Of a DNA stretch of 64,000 nt, positions 36,968 to 44,695 are shown one piece after another. Numbering within the stretch: the stretch's first letter is position 1; each line of letters opens with the position of its first letter. Origin of the DNA: Flavobacterium sp. KMS (GTDB taxonomy: Bacteria; Bacteroidota; Bacteroidia; Flavobacteriales; Flavobacteriaceae); contig NZ_JSYP01000015.1 of assembly GCF_000813005.1 (NCBI RefSeq), positions 1-64,000 on the forward strand, in the 5' to 3' direction. The notes beneath the pieces are model-generated. The model saw nothing but the letters and a program-made list of their open reading frames with translations. It was not told the DNA's origin and made no database searches. The position numbers and the translations under genes are program-made.

Positions 36968-37675
36968 ATGCAAGAAGAAATAACGAAACATTCAGAAAAA
37001 ATTTATAAAACTGTGAAAAATTCAAAACATACATTGGGAGAGAAAGTGAAGGAAATCATTATAGAAATTTTTATAATCGTTTTTGCTGTAACACTTTCAA
37101 TATCGTTACACAGTTGGAGCGAACACAGACATCAACAAGAAGAAGTGACAGTGTTTCTTGAAAATTTAAAGAATGATTTGCAAAATGATGTAAAAAACAT
37201 CGACATTGAAAAGGAAGCATACAAAAAGTCAAACATAAGCTATGAGAAAATTTTAGCACTAACGACTCGCCAACTTGACAGTATTTATAAGTCTAAAAAT
37301 AAAGTTGATTTTCCAATTTATTCGCATGGACCAAAAATGAATATTGGTAATTATGAAGGTTTTAAGTCTAGTGGTAAAATTGGCTATATTGAAGACGAAA
37401 AATTAAAACAGAAAATCTTAAATTATTACCAAATATATGTACCGGCAATTAACGAAGTCGATAAATATTATAATGATTTTTTGTTTAAGTGTTTTGATAA
37501 AATGATAGAAAATGCGGATAAATCAGAACAAGAGTTATATTCAGACCCAAAATTTAAAAAGACAATTGAATTTCTTGTAAAACTAGGTAAGAATAATATA
37601 AGGGTTTACGACAAAAATACAAAACCACTAACAATTGAACTTATTAAAGAAATTGAAAAAGAGTTGAATAAATAA
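36968..37675 (+). CDS. single-pass membrane protein resembling DUF6090
   Basis: 235 residues: a charged N-terminus of 35 residues, one membrane helix (about 36-58, IIIEIFIIVFAVTLSISLHSW), then a mostly helical soluble region (60-235). The helix followed by SW-S-E-HR resembles the flavobacterial DUF6090 signature (Q-I-N-N-W-N-E). Function unknown. Co-transcribed with the upstream esterase-like gene; followed by an attC-like element. Confidence 0.6.
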   Translation: MQEEITKHSEKIYKTVKNSKHTLGEKVKEIIIEIFIIVFAVTLSISLHSWSEHRHQQEEVTVFLENLKNDLQNDVKNIDIEKEAYKKSNISYEKILALTTRQLDSIYKSKNKVDFPIYSHGPKMNIGNYEGFKSSGKIGYIEDEKLKQKILNYYQIYVPAINEVDKYYNDFLFKCFDKMIENADKSEQELYSDPKFKKTIEFLVKLGKNNIRVYDKNTKPLTIELIKEIEKELNK

Positions 37676-37680
37676 AAAAT

Positions 37681-37817
37681 GGCACACAACCGCCGTTTGA
37701 CAATGTGGCGGGTTTAGCCTTAATTTGAAGTTGGGGTTATTTGGAATGATTAGCAAATATAATGAATGAGTTTAATTTAATTTCAAGCCCACTGTACTAG
37801 AGGGACGTTATAGGCAA
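37681..37817 (+). repeat. attC-like element, divergent
   Basis: Left arm GGCACACAACCGCCGTTTG ... GGGTTTAGCCTTAATTTGAAG; right arm TTTAATTTAATTTCAAGCCC ... CTGTACTAGAGGGACG; then the boundary GTTATAGGCAA. It has the same order as the 47589 element but more mutations. Confidence 0.55.
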
Positions 37818-37863
37818 TCTTAAATAAACGAAAATTACTTGATATTTGTTGCTTATTGGAACG

Positions 37864-37889
37864 GATGAGAAGTCGGGAGACTTCTCATC
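37864..37889. other. perfect 11-bp stem hairpin
   Basis: GATGAGAAGTC, loop GGGA, GACTTCTCATC. No T-run follows, so it is not a standard terminator. It lies between an attC-like boundary and the 3' end of the minus-strand gene at 37978; role unknown. Confidence 0.6.
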
Positions 37890-37977
37890 GCAATCGTGGC
37901 AATAGGAACACTTCGGAGAGCAAGTGGCATTACTGTAAAGTAAAAATAGAATTAAAGGTAAATCCTATAAGATAAAT

Positions 37978-38586
37978 TTAAGGACGAAACAATTTCAAAT
38001 TATTTAAATTTAATAAATCTAAAACCCGGGGTGAAACTTTCAAATCGGATCGAAACTTTAAAACACCTTTTATGAAATGTCTCTGTAATTCTTTTGCATT
38101 GCGTATTGAAAATGGAGTATTGAATATAATGGCTTTATAAATTATTGTGTTTGTAGCGTTATCGAAATAATATACACAAATATCAAGACTTACATCTTCA
38201 CCCTCTGATAAAACTACATCATAATTTTTCGGATCGGGATTTGGAGATAAAGACTTAAAAGTTAGAGATTCAATAACTATTTCATTATCATAATGGTGCA
38301 AACCATTTTGATCAACTATTACTTTGGTAATTTTATTTTTTCGGATAGTAATTGTATGCTTTACTATGGCATATATCAAAAAAGATAGCAGTAATACAGA
38401 TAGCACAACAGAATAAAATTTAAATATAACAGATAGTTTTTCAGATTCAATGATAACTATCTCTGAAATAATTATTCCTAAAATTGTACTCCCAAAAATA
38501 AATGCTCCTAAAACCTTTACTATAAAAGTAATTTTATTTGATTTTAATGATTCAATTTCCGAAAATTCATTATTCTGAAAATCCAT
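37978..38586 (-). CDS. two-helix membrane protein of unknown function
   Basis: 202 residues: a short cytoplasmic N-terminus, two membrane helices (about 20-43 and 53-75), then a beta-rich soluble domain resembling a PH-like bacterial membrane domain in strand order (KITKVIVDQNGLHHYDNEIV). No family recognised. It is on the minus strand, unlike the cassette-like genes around it, and belongs with the pseudouridine synthase gene (70-bp gap) as chromosomal backbone. Confidence 0.55.
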   Translation of the reverse strand: MDFQNNEFSEIESLKSNKITFIVKVLGAFIFGSTILGIIISEIVIIESEKLSVIFKFYSVVLSVLLLSFLIYAIVKHTITIRKNKITKVIVDQNGLHHYDNEIVIESLTFKSLSPNPDPKNYDVVLSEGEDVSLDICVYYFDNATNTIIYKAIIFNTPFSIRNAKELQRHFIKGVLKFRSDLKVSPRVLDLLNLNNLKLFRP

Positions 38587-38656
38587 TTTTTGTTAGAAGT
38601 TAGAAATTAAACATTATAGCTTTTGGAGTAAATTTAAGAAAGATAAATTTATTATT

Positions 38657-39355
38657 CTATTCATACTTACTCAAATCTAGATTAAGAATATTGCCTACTC
38701 TGCTAAACTCTTCATTAATCTTTGCATTCAAGATTAGTTGTTCGTTTTTTATTGGATGATTAAAGATTAACTGATGTGCGTGAAGCATCATTCCTTTCAG
38801 CTCATAATTCTCCAACCATAATTTATTTTGCTTGTTACAACCATGTGGACGGCTTCCTAAAATGGGATGAAAAATATGTTTGAAATGTTTACGTAATTGA
38901 TGCATACGTCCGGTTTCAGGAATCGCTTCTACCAAACAATATCGTGAGGTTGGCTTATTATTAAACTCTAACTCAACTTCGGCATTTTGCAAACGGTGAA
39001 AGTATGTTATTGCATTTTGTTTAATGTCATCGTCATTGATTAAATCATAATCAATCGTTAGTTCATCGGGGGACCAACCACGTAAAATTGCTAAATATTT
39101 TTTTTCGACTTCGCGTGTGGCAAAACGATCATTCATAATTTTCAAAACCTCCTTATCCAATGCAAATAACAAGACACCAGATGTTTTTCGGTCTAACCGG
39201 TGAATAGGATAAACGTGTTGCCCTCCTATTTGATTTCTCAATTCCTGAATGGCATAAACTTTTGCATCGCGGGCATAAAATGATTTGTGAACCAATAATC
39301 CACTTGGTTTATTAATTGCAATAATATATTCGTCTTGGTAAAGAATTTCTAACAT
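38657..39355 (-). CDS. RluA-family pseudouridine synthase (TruC-like)
   Basis: 232 residues. Catalytic Asp55 in the RluA signature YPIHRLDRKTSGVLLFA; start motif YIIAINKPSGLLVH; end region GRMHQLRKHFKHIFHPILG. There is no S4 domain, and the length fits the TruC group, which converts U65 of tRNA to pseudouridine. It is a conserved housekeeping gene and marks an original chromosomal segment between accessory units. Confidence 0.85.
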   Translation of the reverse strand: MLEILYQDEYIIAINKPSGLLVHKSFYARDAKVYAIQELRNQIGGQHVYPIHRLDRKTSGVLLFALDKEVLKIMNDRFATREVEKKYLAILRGWSPDELTIDYDLINDDDIKQNAITYFHRLQNAEVELEFNNKPTSRYCLVEAIPETGRMHQLRKHFKHIFHPILGSRPHGCNKQNKLWLENYELKGMMLHAHQLIFNHPIKNEQLILNAKINEEFSRVGNILNLDLSKYE

Positions 39356-39557
39356 TTGGCAAAAGTAAAAGAGATTTCGATTAAAATCACTTTTATGACT
39401 TATTTGTTTCTATCCTTTTCTTTTTATTCTAAATCGAAAAACACAATAAAAGATTCCATTGCAAGAAGTGCTATTGAAATTGCATCTCTAGCTCTCCGAA
39501 GTATACATGTCTCCTGACTTCACACGTACAATCTTTATCAAGTAAATAAAAAAAGAT
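39356..39557. other. intergenic with dispersed repeat remnant
   Basis: Contains one decayed copy of the dispersed repeat at about 39492-39540 (CTCTCCGAAG ... GTCTCCTGACTTCACACG). No gene. Confidence 0.45.
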
Positions 39558-39694
39558 GGTAACAGCGGTTTAGCAATATTAGAGTTTTAGGCTTAATTTA
39601 AAGTTAATCGTGCCTTTTAAGATTTGTGTTTAACGAAAAAAAAAACTTAATTTAGTCCCAAGCCTGCTGTAGTCCCAGAACATTAGGTATTAAC
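39558..39694 (+). repeat. attC-like element, divergent
   Basis: Left arm GGTAACAGCGGTTTAGCAAT and TTTTAGGCTTAATTTAAAG; right arm ACTTAATTTAGTCCCAAGCC then TGCTGTAGTCCCAGAAC and ATTAGG. The R word is altered (CATTAGG instead of GTTATAGG). It directly precedes the plus-strand gene at 39754. Confidence 0.55.
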
Positions 39695-39753
39695 ACAACA
39701 TCGCTAGATCAAAACAAAACTCGACAAAAAACAGAAACTCTACAAAAACAGAA

Positions 39754-41421
39754 ATGAATACAATCGAAAAAATGATTATCGACAATATGATGAAAGGTAT
39801 TGTCGAAGTAACAAAAAATGACTTAAAAAATCATATCGGAGAAACCGCATATTCTGAATGTGAAATTCAGGAAGGCTATCACGATTATCTCAAAATTCAA
39901 TTCAAAGGACAGAAGATAGGACTGTTTATATACGATTTCGATTGGGACAAAACTCCTTACTTTAAACTCGAAATTTCAGAACCCATCGATAATCTGTCGA
40001 AAGAGAATCTTATTGACAATGTAATTCCTATTCTGAAACAACAAATTTCTGATTTCTTTTCTGACAAAGCCAATCAGCCAATGTTTAGGTATTGTATTAA
40101 GGTAATTTTGGAATTTGAATATAAAAACGGTTCATACAAGGAAACATTTTTCATCGAAAATGAAGAACGAAAATTAGAGCTTCAGAAACGGATGAACAAT
40201 TATATCACAAAAGTTATTTACAATCTCGATAGAAAAGTTAAGGATGCAAGAGAAATAACTGTGTTTTCGGGCAACCTAGTAAATTTTAATTTGATGGGTT
40301 TTTCACCAATGAAGCTTATTGAAATAATAGAACATTGTTTAAATCACACTTTCAAAGACATTAAAAACAGAAAATCAAGCGAAGATTTCGAACGAAGTAT
40401 TTTACATATGCTCAACAACTGGGTAAAAGACGAATTTAAACCATTGCATTTCGATATTTCGGGAGATTTCTCTGAAAAAAATACAATCAAAAATGATTTT
40501 AAAAAAGAAAATGTAAACGCCAAACAACTTTCACTTTGGGTATACACTTCCTTTTTGAGGATTAAATTTAAAGATTACGCTTCAGACGCGCTGAAAGATT
40601 TAGAAATAGCAAGCAAGGATTTCGGTTCTGAAACTGCAAAAAAATATCTTAATTTCGGCACAGGACTATTTGCCCAAGAAGATATTCATTATAAAGACAA
40701 AAATATAGAATGTAAAGCCAATGATGTTTTTTCTACAATTTCTGTTACTATCAAAAACGAAACTTCGGAATGCTACCAAAAGGCTTTAGATTTTATAATC
40801 AATCTACTTCAAAAAGGGTTTCCCAACAGTTACTCTATTAAATTTTCTTCAAAATCTGAAAAACAATTTTTACCAATTAAAGGAATTGCAAAATCTTCTA
40901 CCAACAGATTTTTTACCAATTGTTTGCAATATTCCGAACTACACGATAAAATCGAGCAATATGCATTGGTTGCTATAAAAGAATTTGAATGGTATAATGA
41001 CGTAGAAGAAGGCGAAAAAAGTTGTCTCCCTGGAAGTTATGCTGTATTTGGTTTGGGATTGACTTCTGAAAAATATTTCCCATTAGTTCATAAGTATTTT
41101 GAAATATTGGACGATGAACATCAAATGGTTCATAAATACTTTATTAATAACCTAATTGACAAATATGAAGTTACTAAAAAATCAATCGTTCTGATTTGTG
41201 AAGGCATCCTCTCTGCACAGTTTGAAATGACTTATAAAAACCTTGCAACATTGATGAATAAAGAACAAAATTTAGAACTTTTAATTAACGAGTTGGAAAA
41301 ACTCGAAAGTTATGAGGTTGAAGAGATTATTTATTCTATTTGGGGAAGAAATTATACAAAAACAATCCCAAAACTTGATTCACAATTAAAAGAATTGTTG
41401 CTTGAGCAACTCAAGAAATAG
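39754..41421 (+). CDS. 555-residue protein of unknown function
   Basis: Soluble, no signal peptide, no membrane helix; mixed alpha/beta with a C-terminal helical half (about 430-555, HEAT-like in texture). It might belong to a flavobacterial DUF (DUF6138 comes to mind), but I cannot confirm this. It sits between two attC-like elements, so it looks like cassette cargo. No functional motif recognised. Confidence 0.6.
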   Translation: MNTIEKMIIDNMMKGIVEVTKNDLKNHIGETAYSECEIQEGYHDYLKIQFKGQKIGLFIYDFDWDKTPYFKLEISEPIDNLSKENLIDNVIPILKQQISDFFSDKANQPMFRYCIKVILEFEYKNGSYKETFFIENEERKLELQKRMNNYITKVIYNLDRKVKDAREITVFSGNLVNFNLMGFSPMKLIEIIEHCLNHTFKDIKNRKSSEDFERSILHMLNNWVKDEFKPLHFDISGDFSEKNTIKNDFKKENVNAKQLSLWVYTSFLRIKFKDYASDALKDLEIASKDFGSETAKKYLNFGTGLFAQEDIHYKDKNIECKANDVFSTISVTIKNETSECYQKALDFIINLLQKGFPNSYSIKFSSKSEKQFLPIKGIAKSSTNRFFTNCLQYSELHDKIEQYALVAIKEFEWYNDVEEGEKSCLPGSYAVFGLGLTSEKYFPLVHKYFEILDDEHQMVHKYFINNLIDKYEVTKKSIVLICEGILSAQFEMTYKNLATLMNKEQNLELLINELEKLESYEVEEIIYSIWGRNYTKTIPKLDSQLKELLLEQLKK

Positions 41422-41455
41422 CTACTACAGCAAACATCGGTTTGGTAATATGGTG
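41422..41455 (+). repeat. truncated attC-like left arm
   Basis: Starts at the stop codon of the preceding gene: GCTACTACAGCAAACATCGG and TTTGGTAATATGG. The right arm is missing; the tRNA-associated repeat region follows. Confidence 0.45.
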
Positions 41456-41535
41456 TCTGAAGTACTTCTATAAAGTATTTGTACAAGGCTCAAAAACAGG
41501 AATTCTATTAAACTTCAAGATACTTTACTGCATAA

Positions 41536-41570
41536 AACAAAGCTTCAGATTTATCTGAAGCTTTGTTTTA
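41536..41570. terminator. terminator hairpin next to tRNA-half
   Basis: Stem AAGCTTCAGAT / ATCTGAAGCTT, loop TT; flanked by A- and T-runs. On the minus strand it follows the tRNA 3'-half copy. Confidence 0.7.
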
Positions 41571-41571
41571 G

Positions 41572-41627
41572 TAGCGGGAACAGGACTCGAACCTGTGTCC
41601 GCCACGGCGGATATGAGCCCAACGGAG
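41572..41627 (-). pseudogene. 3' half of initiator tRNA-Met (copy with altered variable region), unit 2
   Basis: On the minus strand: GGGCTCATAT, a 14-base palindrome-like insert TCCGCCGTGGCGGA, then the T-arm CACAGGTTCGAGTCCTG and the acceptor 3' strand TTCCCGCTA, identical to the intact gene at 42292. The D-arm and 5' acceptor strand are absent. It begins directly after the stop codon of the GIY-YIG gene. Confidence 0.75.
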
Positions 41628-41882
41628 TTATAATTTAGAAATTAGATTTTTAATAAACTCCCTTCCAATTCCGGATTTTAGATATTTTTCTCTTTTCATA
41701 GCTTTGGATTTAGAACTAAAAAATTCAACATGAATTACTTCCCAAGGCCTGAATTTTATAGTATATCCTTTTGTTTCAATAAAATTGTGGGATTTAAATC
41801 TTTCAATTAAATTAGAAGTATAACCAGTATAATTTTTATTAAACTTTTCTGAATATAAAATATAAACAACAAATTCCTCCAT
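41628..41882 (-). CDS. GIY-YIG nuclease domain protein (unit 2)
   Basis: 84 residues from the ATG at 41882; an ATG 4 codons upstream is also possible. Single GIY-YIG domain: VVYILYS (GIY position), NYTGYTSNLIERFKSHN (YIG position with conserved Arg), and the HVEFFSSKSKAMKREKYLKS helix with the conserved Glu. Related to the UvrC/Slx1 N-domain and homing nucleases. Nearly identical to the copy at 41988 (4-5 differences). It belongs to an exact 360-bp unit with a tRNA 3' half. Confidence 0.85.
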   Translation of the reverse strand: MEEFVVYILYSEKFNKNYTGYTSNLIERFKSHNFIETKGYTIKFRPWEVIHVEFFSSKSKAMKREKYLKSGIGREFIKNLISKL

Positions 41883-41894
41883 GATAAAAAGCAT

Positions 41895-41930
41895 AAAAAA
41901 AGCTTCAGATAAATCTGAAGCTTTGTCTTA
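41895..41930. terminator. terminator hairpin, unit 1/2 junction
   Basis: A-run, AGCTTCAGAT / ATCTGAAGCT, loop AA, then TTTGTCTTA. Identical to 42255-42290 one period away. Confidence 0.7.
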
Positions 41931-41931
41931 G

Positions 41932-41987
41932 TAGCGGGAACAGGACTCGAACCTGTGTCCGCCGCGGCGGATATAAGCCCAACGGAG
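41932..41987 (-). pseudogene. 3' half of initiator tRNA-Met, unit 1
   Basis: As the copy at 41572, but the anticodon position reads TTA instead of TCA (GGGCTTATAT) and the insert is a perfect palindrome, TCCGCCGCGGCGGA. The T-arm and acceptor 3' strand are intact. Confidence 0.75.
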
Positions 41988-42242
41988 TTATAATTTAGAA
42001 ATTAGATTTTTAATAAACTCCCTTCCAATTCCGGATTTTAGATATTTTTCTCTTTTCATAGCTTCGGATTTAGAACTAAAAAATTCAACATGAATTACTT
42101 CCCAAGGTCTGAATTTTAAAGTATATCCTTTTGTTTCAAGAAAATTGTGGGATTTAAATCTTTCAATTAAATTAGAAGTATAACCAGTATAATTTTTATT
42201 AAACTTTTCTGAATATAAAATATAAACAACAAATTCCTCCAT
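41988..42242 (-). CDS. GIY-YIG nuclease domain protein (unit 1)
   Basis: 84 residues from the ATG at 42242, with the same GIY-YIG domain as the copy 360 bp away. Differences are conservative (e.g. NFLETKGYTLKF against NFIETKGYTIKF), and both frames are open, so both may be functional. It lies directly downstream of the intact initiator tRNA gene and its terminator on the minus strand and is followed by a tRNA 3' half. A role in targeting tRNA genes is inference. Confidence 0.85.
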   Translation of the reverse strand: MEEFVVYILYSEKFNKNYTGYTSNLIERFKSHNFLETKGYTLKFRPWEVIHVEFFSSKSEAMKREKYLKSGIGREFIKNLISKL

Positions 42243-42254
42243 GATAAAAAGCAT

Positions 42255-42290
42255 AAAAAAAGCTTCAGATAAATCTGAAGCTTTGTCTTA
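42255..42290 (-). terminator. terminator of the initiator tRNA gene
   Basis: Hairpin AGCTTCAGAT / ATCTGAAGCT directly downstream of the tRNA 3' end on the minus strand, followed by a T-run in that direction. Confidence 0.7.
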
Positions 42291-42291
42291 G

Positions 42292-42364
42292 TAGCGGGAA
42301 CAGGACTCGAACCTGTGACCTTCGGGTTATGAGCCCGACGAGCTGCCTACTGCTCTATCCCGCG
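42292..42364 (-). tRNA. initiator tRNA-Met (CAU), copy 1
   Basis: A 73-nt cloverleaf without encoded CCA: acceptor CGCGGGA / TCCCGCT with a mismatched first pair (C1-U72), D-arm GAGC/GCTC, anticodon stem TCGGG/CCCGA with three consecutive G-C pairs next to the CTCATAA loop, and T-arm ACAGG/CCTGT. The unpaired position 1-72 and the three G-C pairs are initiator hallmarks. Identical to the gene at 50186. Confidence 0.93.
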
Positions 42365-42376
42365 TTGTTTCGGGTG

Positions 42377-42406
42377 CAAAGATACGTAGTCTTTACGGTT
42401 ATACAA
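42377..42406 (-). promoter_or_regulatory. Bacteroidetes promoter of initiator tRNA copy 1
   Basis: On the minus strand: TTG (42404-42406), 19-nt spacer, TATCTTTG (42377-42384), 12 bp before the tRNA. Textbook spacing for the Bacteroidetes primary sigma factor. Confidence 0.8.
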
Positions 42407-42417
42407 TGAAAAAAATG

Positions 42418-42698
42418 AATTATACCCGATAACGCTGATTTGCAACCTTATGCACAAACGTTTATCTCATCCTAGAATAAGTTTACTTATTAAATTTCAA
42501 GATACTTTACTACATAAAAAAAGTTTCAAATAAATCTGAAGCTTTTTTTAGTACGGGAAGCATTCAAATATCTAACCAGATTATCTTAGATTATTCCAGT
42601 ATTTTAGCATGTACATCTTAATTATTTTTTGCTTTTTGTTTGCATGACCACACATATAAGTGCCAAAAAGCATCAATCAAATTAAAAGTCTATTTGAT
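42418..42698. other. intergenic with dispersed repeats
   Basis: Contains a CCCGATAACGCTGATTTGC ... CAAACGTTTATCTC element related to 44347-44400, a terminator hairpin (42513-42551) and the start of an approximately 300-bp segment duplicated at 44507-44815. No gene. Confidence 0.55.
42513..42551. terminator. decayed terminator hairpin
   Basis: AAAAAAAGTTTCAAATAAAT and CTGAAGCTTTTTTT, followed by AGTACGGGAAG (tRNA-end like). The left arm is mutated. Confidence 0.5.
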
Positions 42699-42817
42699 AG
42701 TTTGTAGTGAAAAAAAATGAAAATAAATAATGTGCGAAATTTATCATACATAGCTACTTAAATTTGGATAACTCTGTGTAGTTTTGTCACACACATAAAT
42801 AAGTTAGTACTAATTTT
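42698..42817 (+). promoter_or_regulatory. cassette leader L3 (promoter box lost)
   Basis: Shares GTAGTGAAAAAAA, GCGAAATTTATCATACAT, AAATTTGG, TGTGTAGTTTTGTCACACA and boundary GTTAGTAC with leader L4, but the TATATTTG box is absent. Confidence 0.5.
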
Positions 42818-42823
42818 ATAAAA

Positions 42824-43252
42824 ATGAAAAGACATATTATTGTAATAATTTCTCTGATTTTGTTTTCCTGTAATGGTCAGCAATTGAAAAATCAAAACGC
42901 AATTGTAAACCAAGAAAATTTAAAAAATGAGAAAATGAAAAATTATGCTTATTTAAAAGATATGTATGCTGATTCATATTTTCCAAAATTTCTCGTTGAC
43001 AAAGTGAAAACAATTCTTATTGAACTATGCATTGATATTGAAAAAACATCGCCGAAAAATCTTGACGAACTTTATAAGTTAACACATACAGCGACTATAA
43101 AAATAAATGATTTACAAAACGAATTCTTTGAGCAAAACAGCGATATTGAAACTGGTGCTAGAGAATCGATTGGGGCAGACTTTGACTTTATAGCTAAAGC
43201 ATATGGATTCAATGCTGATGGAGAAGAACTGATTGCTCCCAGAGAATGGTAA
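42824..43252 (+). CDS. DUF5713-like lipoprotein
   Basis: 142 residues with a lipoprotein signal (LILFSCNGQQ; Cys about 16). From about residue 40 it matches the small DUF5713 family in pattern: YLKDMYADSYFPKFLVDKVK, IELCIDIEK, LTHTATIKINDLQNEF, ETGARESIGADFDFIAKAYG and IAPREW. DUF5713 proteins are normally cytoplasmic, so the added lipoprotein signal is notable. Cassette-like unit: leader L3 before it, attC-like element after. Confidence 0.75.
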   Translation: MKRHIIVIISLILFSCNGQQLKNQNAIVNQENLKNEKMKNYAYLKDMYADSYFPKFLVDKVKTILIELCIDIEKTSPKNLDELYKLTHTATIKINDLQNEFFEQNSDIETGARESIGADFDFIAKAYGFNADGEELIAPREW

Positions 43253-43255
43253 AAA

Positions 43256-43417
43256 ACGCTAACAGCTACAACTACGGATTTAGGTAATTAGCATACTGGA
43301 AAGTTGGTTTTGTATTTGGGATAATTTACTTCGCTTGTTCGATATCGCTCATGTGGTAAATCTGAGAATTGGGATTAATTTAGTACCCCCTTTGTAGCAA
43401 GGGAACGTTATAGGCAA
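43256..43417 (+). repeat. attC-like element
   Basis: Left arm ACGCTAACAGCTACAACTAC and ATTTAGGTAATTAGCATACT; GGAAAGTTGG; TTGTATTTGGGATAATTT. Right arm GGGATTAATTTAGTACCCCC, TTTGTAGCAAGGGAAC, boundary GTTATAGGCAAG. The left R word GCTAAC is nearly complementary to the GTTAGT before its own gene. Confidence 0.65.
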
Positions 43418-43441
43418 GTTTTAACACGAACTATTTTTAAA

Positions 43442-43885
43442 ATGAACATTATAATTAATAAAACACATTTGTTTTTCTTTTCGACAATTCTTCTGATTCT
43501 TGCTTTCGCATTTTATAAACCGAAAGGAACTTTTGACGTAAATATTGGAGATACTTATTACATAATTCAGAATTCTCACTTAGGAATTCTATTGTCACTT
43601 ATATATTTTATCCTTGGAATAATTTATTTCTTTTTACATAAAAGAGGAATACAATTGAGTAGCTGGATTGTTTATATGCATTCAATTATTTCAATTGGAG
43701 GATTAATTTTGGTTTGGTTTTTATTAAAAAAAATCAGCTATTCACCTCAAACATTTGAAGAAATAATAAAATCCATAAAAGTAAATATGTATTTGTCATA
43801 CACTTGCTTTGGCGCAATTATGAGTATGATTTTGATTCAGATAATTTTTATGGTTAATGTAGTGTTTAAAATTTTGAAAAACTAA
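43442..43885 (+). CDS. four-helix membrane protein of unknown function
   Basis: 147 residues, four membrane helices (about 8-26, 45-66, 76-97 and 118-142) with a DVNIGDTYYIIQ loop after the first. This resembles the small flavobacterial membrane proteins related to cytochrome oxidase subunit I fragments (the FDVNIGDTYYVI motif), but I cannot name a family. Single-gene cassette-like unit between two attC-like elements. Confidence 0.65.
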   Translation: MNIIINKTHLFFFSTILLILAFAFYKPKGTFDVNIGDTYYIIQNSHLGILLSLIYFILGIIYFFLHKRGIQLSSWIVYMHSIISIGGLILVWFLLKKISYSPQTFEEIIKSIKVNMYLSYTCFGAIMSMILIQIIFMVNVVFKILKN

Positions 43886-43886
43886 A

Positions 43887-44020
43887 CCAGTCAGTAACAA
43901 CTATTACAACGAATTTGAGCAATAGGCATAATGGCAAGTTAATTTGGTATTTGGTAAATCCCAGAATAGGACTAAATTTACTATCAAATCCTCAGTAGTA
44001 CTGAGACGTTATGTGTCATG
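43887..44020 (+). repeat. attC-like element
   Basis: Left arm CAGTAACAACTATTACAACG, AATTTGAGCAATAGGCATA, ATGGCAAG; TTTGGTATTTGGTAAATCCC; right arm AGGACTAAATTTACTATC, CTCAGTAGTACTGAGAC, boundary GTTATGTGTC. Confidence 0.6.
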
Positions 44021-44060
44021 CTTTCACGACCACTTGCCTGACAAAAATAATTATTAAAAA

Positions 44061-44345
44061 ATGGATGAATACTTAACAAAATATAGTGACATATTCTCAA
44101 ATTTCATAAAACAAAACCCAGAATATTTTTATCTGTCTATTTCTGCTATTTCACTTTTATTTTTTATAGGGAGTATTAGAAAATGGGATTGGATTATAAA
44201 TAAAAATGGAAATTATTATGAAAGAGGAATGTTCTTTTGGATAAATATTTTTGGTGAAAAATTAGTCAGACTTTATATTACAATACTATCAGCAACTGTA
44301 ACTATAATATGTTTGATTATATTTTTTTATTATAAATCATTTTGA
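44061..44345 (+). CDS. small membrane protein, unknown
   Basis: 94 residues with two membrane helices (about 22-37 and 68-90) and a central charged loop with aromatic residues (RKWDWIINKNGNYYERGMFF). No family recognised. It follows an attC-like element in the plus-strand series; the downstream boundary is of a different repeat type. Confidence 0.6.
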   Translation: MDEYLTKYSDIFSNFIKQNPEYFYLSISAISLLFFIGSIRKWDWIINKNGNYYERGMFFWINIFGEKLVRLYITILSATVTIICLIIFFYYKSF

Positions 44346-44346
44346 A

Positions 44347-44400
44347 TACCCGATAGCACGGATTTGCAATTCGTGCCTCAAACGTTTGTCTCGTCCTAAA
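44347..44400. repeat. hairpin repeat of the CCCGATAGCACGG type
   Basis: TACCCGATAGCACGGATTTG, CAATTCGTGCCTCAAACG and TTTGTCTCGTCC; arms GCACG / CGTGC can pair. A related copy lies at 42424-42475. Confidence 0.5.
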
Positions 44401-44429
44401 ATAAGTTTACATATTTATTTTACCCTACT

Positions 44430-44492
44430 CCCCGAAGAGTTCTCATGGAAAGCTGTGCGAATGTCTCCTGACTTCGCTCAGGATGACAGACG
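44430..44492. repeat. dispersed TCCTGACTTCGCTCAGGA repeat
   Basis: CCCCGAAGAGTTCTCATGGA ... TGTCTCCTGACTTCGCTC and AGGATGACAGACG. The inner part TCCTGA/TCAGGA is palindromic. Also present at about 46258-46412. Confidence 0.6.
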
Positions 44493-44506
44493 AAAAAATT
44501 ACTGCA

Positions 44507-44541
44507 TAAAAAAAAGCTCCAGATTTCTCTGAAGCTTTTTT
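44507..44541. terminator. terminator hairpin, dispersed family
   Basis: A-run, AGCTCCAGA / TCTCTGAAGCT, T-run, followed by AGTACGGCAAG (tRNA-end like). Confidence 0.65.
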
Positions 44542-44695
44542 AGTACGGCAAGCATTCAAATATCTAACCAGATTATCTTAGATTATTACTGTATTTTAGC
44601 ATGCGTATCTTAATTTATTTCAGCTTGTTGTTTGTTTTACCACTCATATAAATGCCAAAAAGCATCACTCAAATTAAAAAGCCTTTTGAAAATTG

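Larger units (their letters stand above)
41572..42291 (-). repeat. two tandem 360-bp tRNA/GIY-YIG units
   Basis: tRNA-end positions fall at 41572, 41932 and 42292, exactly 360 bp apart. Each unit on the minus strand is terminator, GIY-YIG gene, tRNA 3' half. The units differ by only a few bases. Confidence 0.85.
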
